Of a stretch of 64,000 nt of DNA, positions 57,757 to 64,000 are shown one piece after another (position 1 is the stretch's first letter; each line of letters begins with the position of its first letter). The translations under genes and the position numbers were made by a program. A model generated the notes under the pieces. It made no database searches. It had not been told where the DNA came from and saw nothing but the letters and a program-made list of their open reading frames with translations. Location: contig SHZK01000004.1 in NCBI GenBank assembly GCA_009692305.1, forward strand, positions 62,001 to 126,000, given 5' to 3'. This DNA is from Gammaproteobacteria bacterium. Its GTDB lineage: Bacteria > Pseudomonadota > Gammaproteobacteria > Pseudomonadales > Pseudohongiellaceae.

Positions 57757-58251
57757 ATGCTGAAACGAAGTTTGATTCTGGTCTCTGCTTTGACGCTGTT
57801 ATGCTCGAGTCTGCTGTTTAACGTGTCTGCGCAAGACGCGCCGCCACCCACCCCGGAAGAAGTTGCAGCGGCTGCGGCTGACACACGGCAAGCGCTATTC
57901 AAGCTGTTACGGCACAACCTCGGCCCCATTGCTGGCATGGCTCGCGGTGCGCCGTTTGATGCTGCCATCGCCGAACGCAATGCGCGTCGCATCGCGGCCA
58001 TCGCACCGATGATCCCCGAATTGCTCACACCAGACACACGCGGCTTCGATCTTGAAACTGAAGCGCTGAACAAGATCTGGGAAGGCAACCTGGAAGATAT
58101 CGGCGTCAAGGCGCAAGCCTTGGTTGATGCCGCTAATACCTTTGCCGGTATTGCTGCAGCCGGCGACATGGCCGCTACACTGGGAGCATTTCGCTCGCTG
58201 GGCGGTGCCTGTGCCAACTGTCATGATGTGTATCGCGTCGATAACAACTAG
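57757..58251 (+). CDS. Cytochrome c' family protein
   Basis: A 164-aa periplasmic protein with signal peptide ending at NVSAQ. A four-helix bundle with the heme site CANCHDVYR at the extreme C-terminus is the mark of cytochrome c', a pentacoordinate heme protein that binds NO and CO and protects against nitrosative stress. ATCTGGAG precedes the ATG. Followed by a terminator. Confidence 0.94.
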   Translation: MLKRSLILVSALTLLCSSLLFNVSAQDAPPPTPEEVAAAAADTRQALFKLLRHNLGPIAGMARGAPFDAAIAERNARRIAAIAPMIPELLTPDTRGFDLETEALNKIWEGNLEDIGVKAQALVDAANTFAGIAAAGDMAATLGAFRSLGGACANCHDVYRVDNN

Positions 58252-58270
58252 GTTCACGCTACCGGAATAC

Positions 58271-58299
58271 CAAAGGGCAGCTACGGCTGCCTTTTTTTT
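58271..58299 (+). terminator. Terminator of the cytochrome c' gene
   Basis: GGCAGC and GCTGCC around TACG, flanked by A and T runs, with eight T after the stem. Confidence 0.88.
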
Positions 58300-58373
58300 G
58301 CGCTGATATATTTATAGTTTGGTCATGATTTGGTCGTTTGTCCGCGTTGCAGTAAACCACACGCTATATCGCC

Positions 58374-58550
58374 TTACGAACATACCCGCACGCTATCCTG
58401 TAGTTCTTTAACTACTTTCTCCATCTGTAATCGTATTTCCGCCTGCAGTGACCGCTGCCGGGAAAGGTCAAATTCAGTAGTGATCCACTGATGTTCGATG
58501 GCTGTCCCGCCACAGACATGACTGATTTCCGCTGTTGTTAATTCACGCAT
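58374..58550 (-). CDS. Second double-glycine-leader peptide
   Basis: A 58-aa precursor, shorter than the ORF in the track because I start at MRELTTAEISHVCGG (ATG 58550). The leader matches that of the peptide at 48256 in 9 of the 15 leader residues (MRELT, E, V and GG). The mature part (43 aa) is charged and helical (RSLQAEIRLQMEKVVKEL), not Gly-rich, with a C-terminal Cys. No immunity-like gene adjoins. It could be a signalling or secreted peptide sharing the same exporter. Confidence 0.65.
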   Translation of the reverse strand: MRELTTAEISHVCGGTAIEHQWITTEFDLSRQRSLQAEIRLQMEKVVKELQDSVRVCS

Positions 58551-58639
58551 GACGAATTCCCTATTGATTGTTGAAATGAAAAGACAATTAAAAGGGTAGT
58601 CCAATTTCCGGTAAATGCCAGTTGCTGCAGATATAACGC

Positions 58640-59533
58640 TCAGGGAGCCACTGGCGCATGCTGCTGTCTGGTGAAGAACGCAGCCAGAGCATCGCGATCT
58701 GCATCCGTTAACTTGCTGGTATTGTGCTCGATCACTTCGTTCATATCACCGCCAGCAAACTCTTCGTCTGGTTTCAGTCCGATCAGAAGGAACAGATCGA
58801 AACTATCGACAGTCCAGTCCGCCAAAGCCTCTGCATTAATCGGCTCGATCACCTCATCGCCAAGTTCGGCACCAGCAAATTCTCGGGACATATCAGGAAT
58901 TCCCAGACTGTTACGCGGCGTGTGACATTCACCGCAATGACCCAGATGATATGCGAGATGAGCGCCACGGGCCGTTAGTTCATCAGCATATTCTTCACCA
59001 TTTCCTGGTTGTGGTTGTAGATCAGCGAGCCGGTTCCAGCCGGCCATTACCCAGCGTGTCAGCCACCAGGGCACTTCGGGTACAGGGACAACATTGACCA
59101 CGGGTTGCAGGCTCATCAGGTACGCGGCAATGTCGAGCACTTCGCCTTCGCTAAGCCCAGCGTATGCCCGATAAGGAAATGCAGGATAATAGAAACTGCC
59201 AGAAGGGGTTCTGCCGTGTTGCAGTGCTTGCAAAAAATCCTGCGCCGTCCAGGTACCGATGCCAGTGTCCGCATCCGGTGTAATATTCGGCGCGTAAAAA
59301 TTACCATAATCCGTCTCCACGGCGAGGCCGCCTGAGATTTCAGTTTCTCGCTCAATACCATGATGGCAACTTATACAACCACCCGCAGTTACCAGATATT
59401 GGCCGCGGGCAATCGCGTCCGCAGTGGTGGGCACGACAGCGGCGGAATTCACCGCCGGTGGCAGCAACAACCACAACATGATGCCCAGCAGCACGATGCT
59501 GCAGACGACTAACACTATTTTGCGGGGTTGCAT
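58640..59533 (-). CDS. Diheme c-type cytochrome
   Basis: A 297-aa protein anchored or exported by an N-terminal hydrophobic segment (KIVLVVCSIVLLGIMLWLLLP). Two heme sites: AGGCISCHHGIE near residue 55 and LGHCGECHTPRN near residue 200. DIAAYLMSLQPV resembles the cytochrome c subunits of periplasmic alcohol or gluconate dehydrogenases. Encoded 56 nt downstream of the OYE gene, in the same direction. Confidence 0.9.
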   Translation of the reverse strand: MQPRKIVLVVCSIVLLGIMLWLLLPPAVNSAAVVPTTADAIARGQYLVTAGGCISCHHGIERETEISGGLAVETDYGNFYAPNITPDADTGIGTWTAQDFLQALQHGRTPSGSFYYPAFPYRAYAGLSEGEVLDIAAYLMSLQPVVNVVPVPEVPWWLTRWVMAGWNRLADLQPQPGNGEEYADELTARGAHLAYHLGHCGECHTPRNSLGIPDMSREFAGAELGDEVIEPINAEALADWTVDSFDLFLLIGLKPDEEFAGGDMNEVIEHNTSKLTDADRDALAAFFTRQQHAPVAP

Positions 59534-59557
59534 GTCTGCATCCTGTTGATCAACAAT

Positions 59558-59588
59558 TGTAGTTACTAATGTAGTTCCTAATTTATTT
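59558..59588 (-). repeat. 12-bp repeat in the OYE-cytochrome spacer
   Basis: On the minus strand: AAATAAATTAGG, AACTACATTAGT, AACTACA, 12-bp period. It begins right after the OYE stop codon. The unit AACTACATTAGT is nearly identical to those between gltB and gltD (5525-5567). Confidence 0.7.
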
Positions 59589-59589
59589 A

Positions 59590-60684
59590 CTACACCAGTT
59601 CAGCAAGTTGATCTTTGCTGAACGTGCGCAGTGATTGCATGGCACCACTCTGCACTTTGCTCGCCCAATCCGTATTAGCGAGCAAGGCGCGGCCGACAGC
59701 GATCAAATCAAATTCATCTGCTTCCATGCGTTTGATCAGCTCATCCAGGCCTGCAAGCTCGGCAGTGCCCTCACGATAGGTCGCAATGAATTCCTCGGTA
59801 AGTCCCACGCTACCAACGCTGATCGTAGCCTTGCTCGTGAGCTGCTTGACCCAGCCGGCAAGGTTCAAGTCAGAGCCATCAAACTCCGGCTCCCAGAACT
59901 TGCGCGTACTGCAATGGAATATATCCACGCCAGCCGTAGAGAGCGGCGCCAGAAATTGTTCAAGCTCGGCTGGTGTCTGCGCCAGTTTCGAAGCAAAGTC
60001 CTGTTGCTTCCATTGCGAAAATCGCAGGATGATCGGGAAATCCTCCCCCACCCTATGACGAATGTTTTGCACGATCTTCGCAGCGAACCGCGTGCGCTTC
60101 ACCAGCGAACCGCCATATTCGTCCGTGCGCTGATTAGTGCCTTCCCAGAAAAAGTTGTCAATGAGGTAGCCATGGGCACCGTGCAGTTCCACTGCATCAA
60201 AGCCCAGACGCTGGGCATCCACCGCCGCTTGGGTAAACGCGGCGATAATTTCATCTATCTCCGTGGTGGATAAGGGTTCAAGTACTTGCTTACCAGGAGC
60301 AATCAATCCAGATGGTGTGGCCGACGGATACTCCGGGTACGGTCCCTGGCCAGGCTTGCGAATACCACCAACATGCCAGAGCTGGGGCGCAATCTTGCCA
60401 CCAGCCCCATGCACGGCATCGACTACCTGTTGCCAACCATCCAGTGCCGCACCATGAAAGCAGGGAATCCTGGCATCGCTGGATGCCGCCTTGTGCGCGA
60501 TAGTGGTGCCTTCGGTGATAATCAAGCCAACACCACCTTCAGCCCGGCGCCGATAATAATCTCTGACATTTTCATCCGGAATGCCATTAGGCGAGAACTG
60601 GCGCGTCATGGGCGCCATCACAATCCGGTTTTTCAGTGTAAGTTTGGGGTGATTGAACGGCTTAAACAGGATATCTGGTTGCAT
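59590..60684 (-). CDS. NADH:flavin oxidoreductase (Old Yellow Enzyme family)
   Basis: A 364-aa FMN enzyme. Start ATG 60684 (MQPDILFKPFNHPKLT); the track adds six codons from a TTG. Family motifs: LKNRIVMAPMTRQFS, VGLIITEGT, PQLWHVGG, GFDAVELHGAHGYLIDNFFW (His, catalytic), GEDFPIILRFSQW and VGRALLANTDW. Reduces activated alkenes in vitro. Stop is TAG followed by TAA. Upstream of the diheme cytochrome. Confidence 0.94.
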   Translation of the reverse strand: MQPDILFKPFNHPKLTLKNRIVMAPMTRQFSPNGIPDENVRDYYRRRAEGGVGLIITEGTTIAHKAASSDARIPCFHGAALDGWQQVVDAVHGAGGKIAPQLWHVGGIRKPGQGPYPEYPSATPSGLIAPGKQVLEPLSTTEIDEIIAAFTQAAVDAQRLGFDAVELHGAHGYLIDNFFWEGTNQRTDEYGGSLVKRTRFAAKIVQNIRHRVGEDFPIILRFSQWKQQDFASKLAQTPAELEQFLAPLSTAGVDIFHCSTRKFWEPEFDGSDLNLAGWVKQLTSKATISVGSVGLTEEFIATYREGTAELAGLDELIKRMEADEFDLIAVGRALLANTDWASKVQSGAMQSLRTFSKDQLAELV

Positions 60685-60737
60685 AGGGTGCTGCTTCTCC
60701 AAAATGTGTCAGCATTCTAGAGAAATTGCCTATAAGG

Positions 60738-61577
60738 TCAACCTGAAGGCACCCAGGCTCTCAGAGTCGCGGCCGCTTTCAGGATTGTGCGATTTTGTGC
60801 GGACGCAATCGGTTCAGACTCACCGAAGATTGCACGTATCCAATGACCATCGGTTGGATTGGGAAAAATAATGTAATCCTGACCGAATCGTGCCTGCTCG
60901 CCATGTACCAGATTTTTGCGCTCAGACACATCCGTTACATAGAATTTGCGACTGAAATCATTGAGGTTGTCACCCAGCATCACAACCACTTTATGGTTTT
61001 CACGAATTGAGTCCTGCACCGCTTCCTTGTTCGATGTTTCGCGCAGCACTGTCAGATGTTCAGCGTCGGCGTAGGGAAAACCGGCGGTTTGAAGGCTTTG
61101 TAATGCGAGGTCGAATGTAATGTCTCCCTGATCGCGATTCGTGACATAAAATACCTCGATGCCATTGCTCGCGCAGTAGCGCAGAAACTCCAATGCGCCC
61201 GGACTTGGAAATACGCCTTGCTCCGCTATCCAGCGATCCCAGGCAATATCGTCAAAAAAATCCCGGTCAGCGTTGATCAGATAACCCCAGTAATCATGCG
61301 CAAGCAACAATGTATCATCAAGATCGCTGATCACTGCCAGCGGTTTATCGGTGGAGTTCCGGTTGGCCAGTGCTTGCTGTACTTGCAAACGCGCCATATT
61401 GAAGCCTTGCAGGTAGAGCGCTTCGTATTCGGCGGCGGTTTGTTTCCAGGCCACTGCGTAAAGCAGGTTATTACTCGAGTCTGAAGCCGCTGGATCATTG
61501 TTTTCAGTCAATGGGGCGGGAGCGCATGCTGCCAACCAACAACTTAGTGTTATTGACAAGTACCCTGCTATACGCAT
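60738..61577 (-). CDS. 5'-nucleotidase, lipoprotein e(P4)-type HAD acid phosphatase
   Basis: A 279-aa outer-membrane-type lipoprotein (lipobox LAAC). HAD motif I is SDLDDTLLL (nucleophile and acid Asp), motif III/IV MLGDNLNDFS. NLLYAVAWKQTAAEYEALYLQGFNMA matches class C acid phosphatases (e(P4), AphA-unrelated). ATG 61577 with AGGAAAGCGA is the start; the track adds six codons. It would remove phosphate from nucleotides outside the cytoplasm. Divergent from surE. Confidence 0.92.
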   Translation of the reverse strand: MRIAGYLSITLSCWLAACAPAPLTENNDPAASDSSNNLLYAVAWKQTAAEYEALYLQGFNMARLQVQQALANRNSTDKPLAVISDLDDTLLLAHDYWGYLINADRDFFDDIAWDRWIAEQGVFPSPGALEFLRYCASNGIEVFYVTNRDQGDITFDLALQSLQTAGFPYADAEHLTVLRETSNKEAVQDSIRENHKVVVMLGDNLNDFSRKFYVTDVSERKNLVHGEQARFGQDYIIFPNPTDGHWIRAIFGESEPIASAQNRTILKAAATLRAWVPSG

Positions 61578-61707
61578 TCGCTTTCCTGTTCGCATAAGTC
61601 ACCACCAGAATTTGCCCTGACACGTAGAATTTCGTGTTCAACCTGTACTATATTGCTTTTGTTCAGTGTCAATCCAATAGAAAAAGTGACAATAGAAAGA
61701 GACTTCC

Positions 61708-62541
61708 ATGAAATCGAATTGCATTCGCTCTGTATTTTTGATCGGTTTGATGTTTACCAGCAATCTCGTCTCCGCGCAAAATTATCGAATACTGATATCC
61801 AATGACGACGGCATTGAATCACCGCTATTGGCAATCCTGGCGCAAGAACTGGCGGCGATTCCGAATGTCGAAATAGTTGTGTCGGCGCCACATGAGAATA
61901 TGTCAGGCAGCGCCCACTCCAGCAATGCGCCGCCGCTGGTGGTAGATCAGGTCTTTCGCGACGGCACCCTGTTTGGCTACGCAGTGCATGGCACGCCAGC
62001 GGATGCAGTTCGTTTTGGCATTATCGAACTTGGCAAAATAGCGCCATTTGATCTGGTAGTTTCCGGTATTAATCTGGGCGCCAACGTGGGCGACGTGTCC
62101 CATCTATCCGGTACCATTGGCGCGGCCATGGAGGGTATTTACCTCGGGGTCCCGGCAATTGCCGTTTCCCAGGAAGTCAACGATGTGAATACTGTCGCCT
62201 CCGCCAGATTTGCGGCACAGATCGTGCGCCGCTATCAAGCCCAGGGCGCACCGGAAGGAATCCTGGTTTCTATTAACGTCCCCGGCGGTGCGCTGCAGGG
62301 AATTGCCGTGCGCCCCATGGCTGACTCTTATCTGCAGACCGCTGCCTACACACTGGTAGGGCGGTCGGGCGATAGCTCCACTTATGACCGGGAACGGGTC
62401 ATTGTCCAATCTACAGATACGAGCAGCGATACTTTCGCGTACCAGCAGGGTTATGTCACCCTCACGCCGCTCAAATTTGACTGGACAGCTTTTGAATTCA
62501 TCGACGATGTTGAATCCTGGAATTTGCAATTGATCAATTGA
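61708..62541 (+). CDS. surE: SurE-like 5'/3'-nucleotidase with a signal peptide
   Basis: A 277-aa protein. SurE motifs are intact: ILISNDDGIESPLL (metal Asp pair), SAPHENMSGSAHS, HGTPADAVRFGI, DLVVSGINLGANVGDVSHLSGTIGAAMEG. Unusually, residues 1-24 (IRSVFLIGLMFTSNLVSAQ) form a signal peptide, which standard cytoplasmic SurE lacks. With the divergent e(P4) phosphatase it suggests extracytoplasmic nucleotide dephosphorylation. It is not in the usual pcm-nlpD-rpoS context. Confidence 0.93.
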   Translation: MKSNCIRSVFLIGLMFTSNLVSAQNYRILISNDDGIESPLLAILAQELAAIPNVEIVVSAPHENMSGSAHSSNAPPLVVDQVFRDGTLFGYAVHGTPADAVRFGIIELGKIAPFDLVVSGINLGANVGDVSHLSGTIGAAMEGIYLGVPAIAVSQEVNDVNTVASARFAAQIVRRYQAQGAPEGILVSINVPGGALQGIAVRPMADSYLQTAAYTLVGRSGDSSTYDRERVIVQSTDTSSDTFAYQQGYVTLTPLKFDWTAFEFIDDVESWNLQLIN

Positions 62542-62548
62542 TGAGAAC

Positions 62549-63040
62549 TTGTTACACGGATTACGAGTGTTAGAATTTCAGCATATTGTACTGGTCAATG
62601 ACCTGAAGAATTCAAGATGGAGTGTGTTGACTCGCCGCCAATTGTGGCAGGGATTGGTGATGCGGGCGCGCTTCCCCGACAAATTCAATGAGAACATGCA
62701 GTGCCGCACTGAACAAGTCGAAAATGACAGCTTTATCCGTACTATAGAAGTGGGGAAAAGTAGTTTCTGCGAGCGCGTAGTGCTGACTGCGGAAATGCAG
62801 ATCAACACGCGTTCGGTCAACAACGCACAGTTGCACTTTGAGAGTATAACCAGCATCGAAGAACCCGAATCAGGTTATCTGTGCGTACGTTTCGCCTACA
62901 GGCGTGAACTGGAACAGCACGATGAGCGGGTGGACGTAGGTGGGCATTTAAAGGCTGCCTATGTGCAAGTTGATCGTGACGCGATTGCCATGATCCGGAT
63001 GCTGGCCACATCGGGACTTTTCGACGAAACCATCAATTAG
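62549..63040 (+). CDS. DUF1857/AtaL-like SRPBCC protein
   Basis: About 158-163 aa. FQHIVLVND at the start, LTRRQLWQGLVMRARFPDKF, then FCERVVLTAEMQINTRS and a final VQVDRDAIAMIRMLATSG match the DUF1857 START-like fold. Start uncertain: TTG 62549 (track) or GTG 62567 (MLEFQHIV); no ATG in frame. It may be coupled to surE, whose stop is 7 nt before. Function unknown. Confidence 0.78.
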   Translation: MLHGLRVLEFQHIVLVNDLKNSRWSVLTRRQLWQGLVMRARFPDKFNENMQCRTEQVENDSFIRTIEVGKSSFCERVVLTAEMQINTRSVNNAQLHFESITSIEEPESGYLCVRFAYRRELEQHDERVDVGGHLKAAYVQVDRDAIAMIRMLATSGLFDETIN

Positions 63041-63092
63041 TCGATCGAATTTGCGCAGGGCTTGTGCAACCATTTATGAAAGGAGATTACAC

Positions 63093-63887
63093 ATGAGCAA
63101 GACCTGGCTGAGAATCCTCTGTCTGCTGCCTCTCTCTCTGTATTGCATCGGTGCAGCTGCGGATCGAGATGTTACTGACGACGAAAAATTAATCGACGAT
63201 CCCCGCGTGCAGCATCGTAGTTATGTTTTTCCAGACACCGGAGAAACGATTCCCTACGCGTTGTTTGTGCCGAGTACTTATAACAGCAACAACATGGCCC
63301 CGTTAATGATTTCATTGCATGGACTTGGCAGAAGTTATGATTGGCTAATGGGCTATCACGGTTTACTCGACCAGGCGGAAGCCAATGGTTTCATAGTAGT
63401 GACACCGCTGGGCTACATTCGTCGTGGCTGGTACGGTTCGCGCGCAGTTGAAGACAACGAAGATGCCAACTATAGCGAGCAGGATGTGATGAACGTGCTG
63501 CAACTGGTGCGCGATGAATTCGCCGTAGACCCCAATCGCATCTACTTATGGGGGCACTCCATGGGGGGTGCCGGTACCTATCACATCGCTGCCAGACATC
63601 CCGATCTGTTCGCCGGTCTCGGTGTAGCTGCCCCGGCCCCGGAAGAAGATGCTCCGATTCGGGAAACTTTGGAAAAAATCAAACATCTCCCTATCCTGGT
63701 ACTGCAAGGCGATGAAGACAGCCTTGTTACATTGACTCGCCGCTGGGTGGAGCAAATGCGGGTGCTTGGTATGCAGCATGTCTATATCGAGATCCCCGGC
63801 GGTGATCATTCGCTGGTCATTTCCCAGAACAAGGAACACATGCAGATATTTACCGATTTTTTCCAGATAGTACGCAAGCAATACTGA
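63093..63887 (+). CDS. Exported alpha/beta-hydrolase (PHB depolymerase/esterase-like)
   Basis: A 264-aa protein with signal peptide (WLRILCLLPLSLYCIGAAA). The nucleophile elbow is GHSMGG (WGHSMGGAGTYHIAARHPDL); the Asp is probably in QGDEDSLVT and the His in GGDHSLV. Oxyanion region LHGLGRSYDW. ATG 63093 has AAAGGAGATTACAC upstream, so the 14 extra residues of the track are dropped. Likely an esterase. Confidence 0.88.
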   Translation: MSKTWLRILCLLPLSLYCIGAAADRDVTDDEKLIDDPRVQHRSYVFPDTGETIPYALFVPSTYNSNNMAPLMISLHGLGRSYDWLMGYHGLLDQAEANGFIVVTPLGYIRRGWYGSRAVEDNEDANYSEQDVMNVLQLVRDEFAVDPNRIYLWGHSMGGAGTYHIAARHPDLFAGLGVAAPAPEEDAPIRETLEKIKHLPILVLQGDEDSLVTLTRRWVEQMRVLGMQHVYIEIPGGDHSLVISQNKEHMQIFTDFFQIVRKQY

Positions 63888-63908
63888 TTTATCGAATGGA
63901 GTATGGAT

Positions 63909-64000
63909 ATGAACACTCGTAGATACACCCAACTGATGCTGCTGGCTATTTGCAGCCTGCTTGCAAACTGCAGTCTGGCAGCAGAAGCGGATGCATTCGA
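63909..64000 (+). CDS. Exported protein, 5' end only
   Basis: About 30 codons of a gene that runs off the right edge. MNTRRYTQLMLLAICSLLA begins a signal peptide (ANCSLAAEAD near the cleavage site). GGAG lies 7 nt before the ATG. The product cannot be named. Confidence 0.6.
   Translation, partial: MNTRRYTQLMLLAICSLLANCSLAAEADAF

Noticed and set aside
1-64000. Genome-wide recoding of TAG as a sense codon
   Set aside because: Several intact genes end with TAG exactly at the family's normal C-terminus (ubiH, zapA, 5-FCL, cytochrome c', thrC, TonB receptor 2), so TAG still works as a stop; only suppression or mutation remains possible.

Overview
This is a chromosomal segment from a gammaproteobacterium, most likely a free-living, probably marine, heterotroph. 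The order pepP–ubiH beside a TIGR02449/ZapB-like coiled coil, zapA, 6S RNA and 5-formyltetrahydrofolate cyclo-ligase is a gammaproteobacterial signature. The two giant TonB receptors, many exported enzymes, c-type cytochromes and an imuA-imuB/dnaE2 mutasome fit an oligotrophic lifestyle. I found no tRNA, rRNA, CRISPR array, phage or intact insertion sequence.

Layout. 1-228: start of a Tat-exported 2Fe-2S subunit (minus). 932-7032: gltB-gltD glutamate synthase. 7189-9716: NatA/NatB-like ABC exporter whose permease has an in-frame TAG. 9721-12950 (minus): zinc-ribbon membrane protein, ABC exporter, exported methyltransferase. 13620-18975: MMPL/RND transporter, LolA-like protein, outer-membrane barrel and TetR regulator; the transporter carries two in-frame TAGs and a frameshift and the barrel one TAG, so this operon looks decayed. 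19031-25694: ubiquinone hydroxylases, MaoC hydratase, pepP, cell-division genes, 6S RNA and 5-FCL. 25787-33238: a 30-aa membrane peptide and the SOS mutasome imuA-imuB, then imuC (dnaE2) on the opposite strand, each end with a LexA box. 33327-40407: exported proteins, an Lrp regulator with its palindromic operator, a serine beta-lactamase-fold protein and a GST. 40728-47884: tandem duplicated TonB receptors with duplicated promoters and terminators. 47945-48474: a double-glycine-leader (microcin-like) peptide and a possible membrane immunity protein. 48718-57602: threonine synthase, cytochrome b561, M13 peptidase, D-aminoacylase, a second ABC exporter. 57757-64000: cytochrome c', a second double-glycine peptide, diheme cytochrome, OYE flavoprotein, lipoprotein phosphatase, exported SurE, a SRPBCC protein, an esterase and the start of an exported protein.

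Points of interest. (1) Four in-frame TAG codons, a frameshift in the RND gene and another in a VOC protein indicate gene decay, assembly error or amber suppression. (2) A microcin-like precursor and its candidate immunity gene lie next to two TonB receptors, and a second peptide with nearly the same leader lies 10 kb away. (3) Two repeat families occur: perfect hairpins built on GGGGTYAGAGTAAAAATACAGT, and a 12-bp-period repeat found in two unrelated operon spacers. (4) ImuB has an unusual N-terminal extension with a clamp-motif-like QLSL, and a polyserine microsatellite where other ImuB proteins usually carry the clamp motif.

All calls come from reading the sequence and the supplied ORF track; no database search was run.
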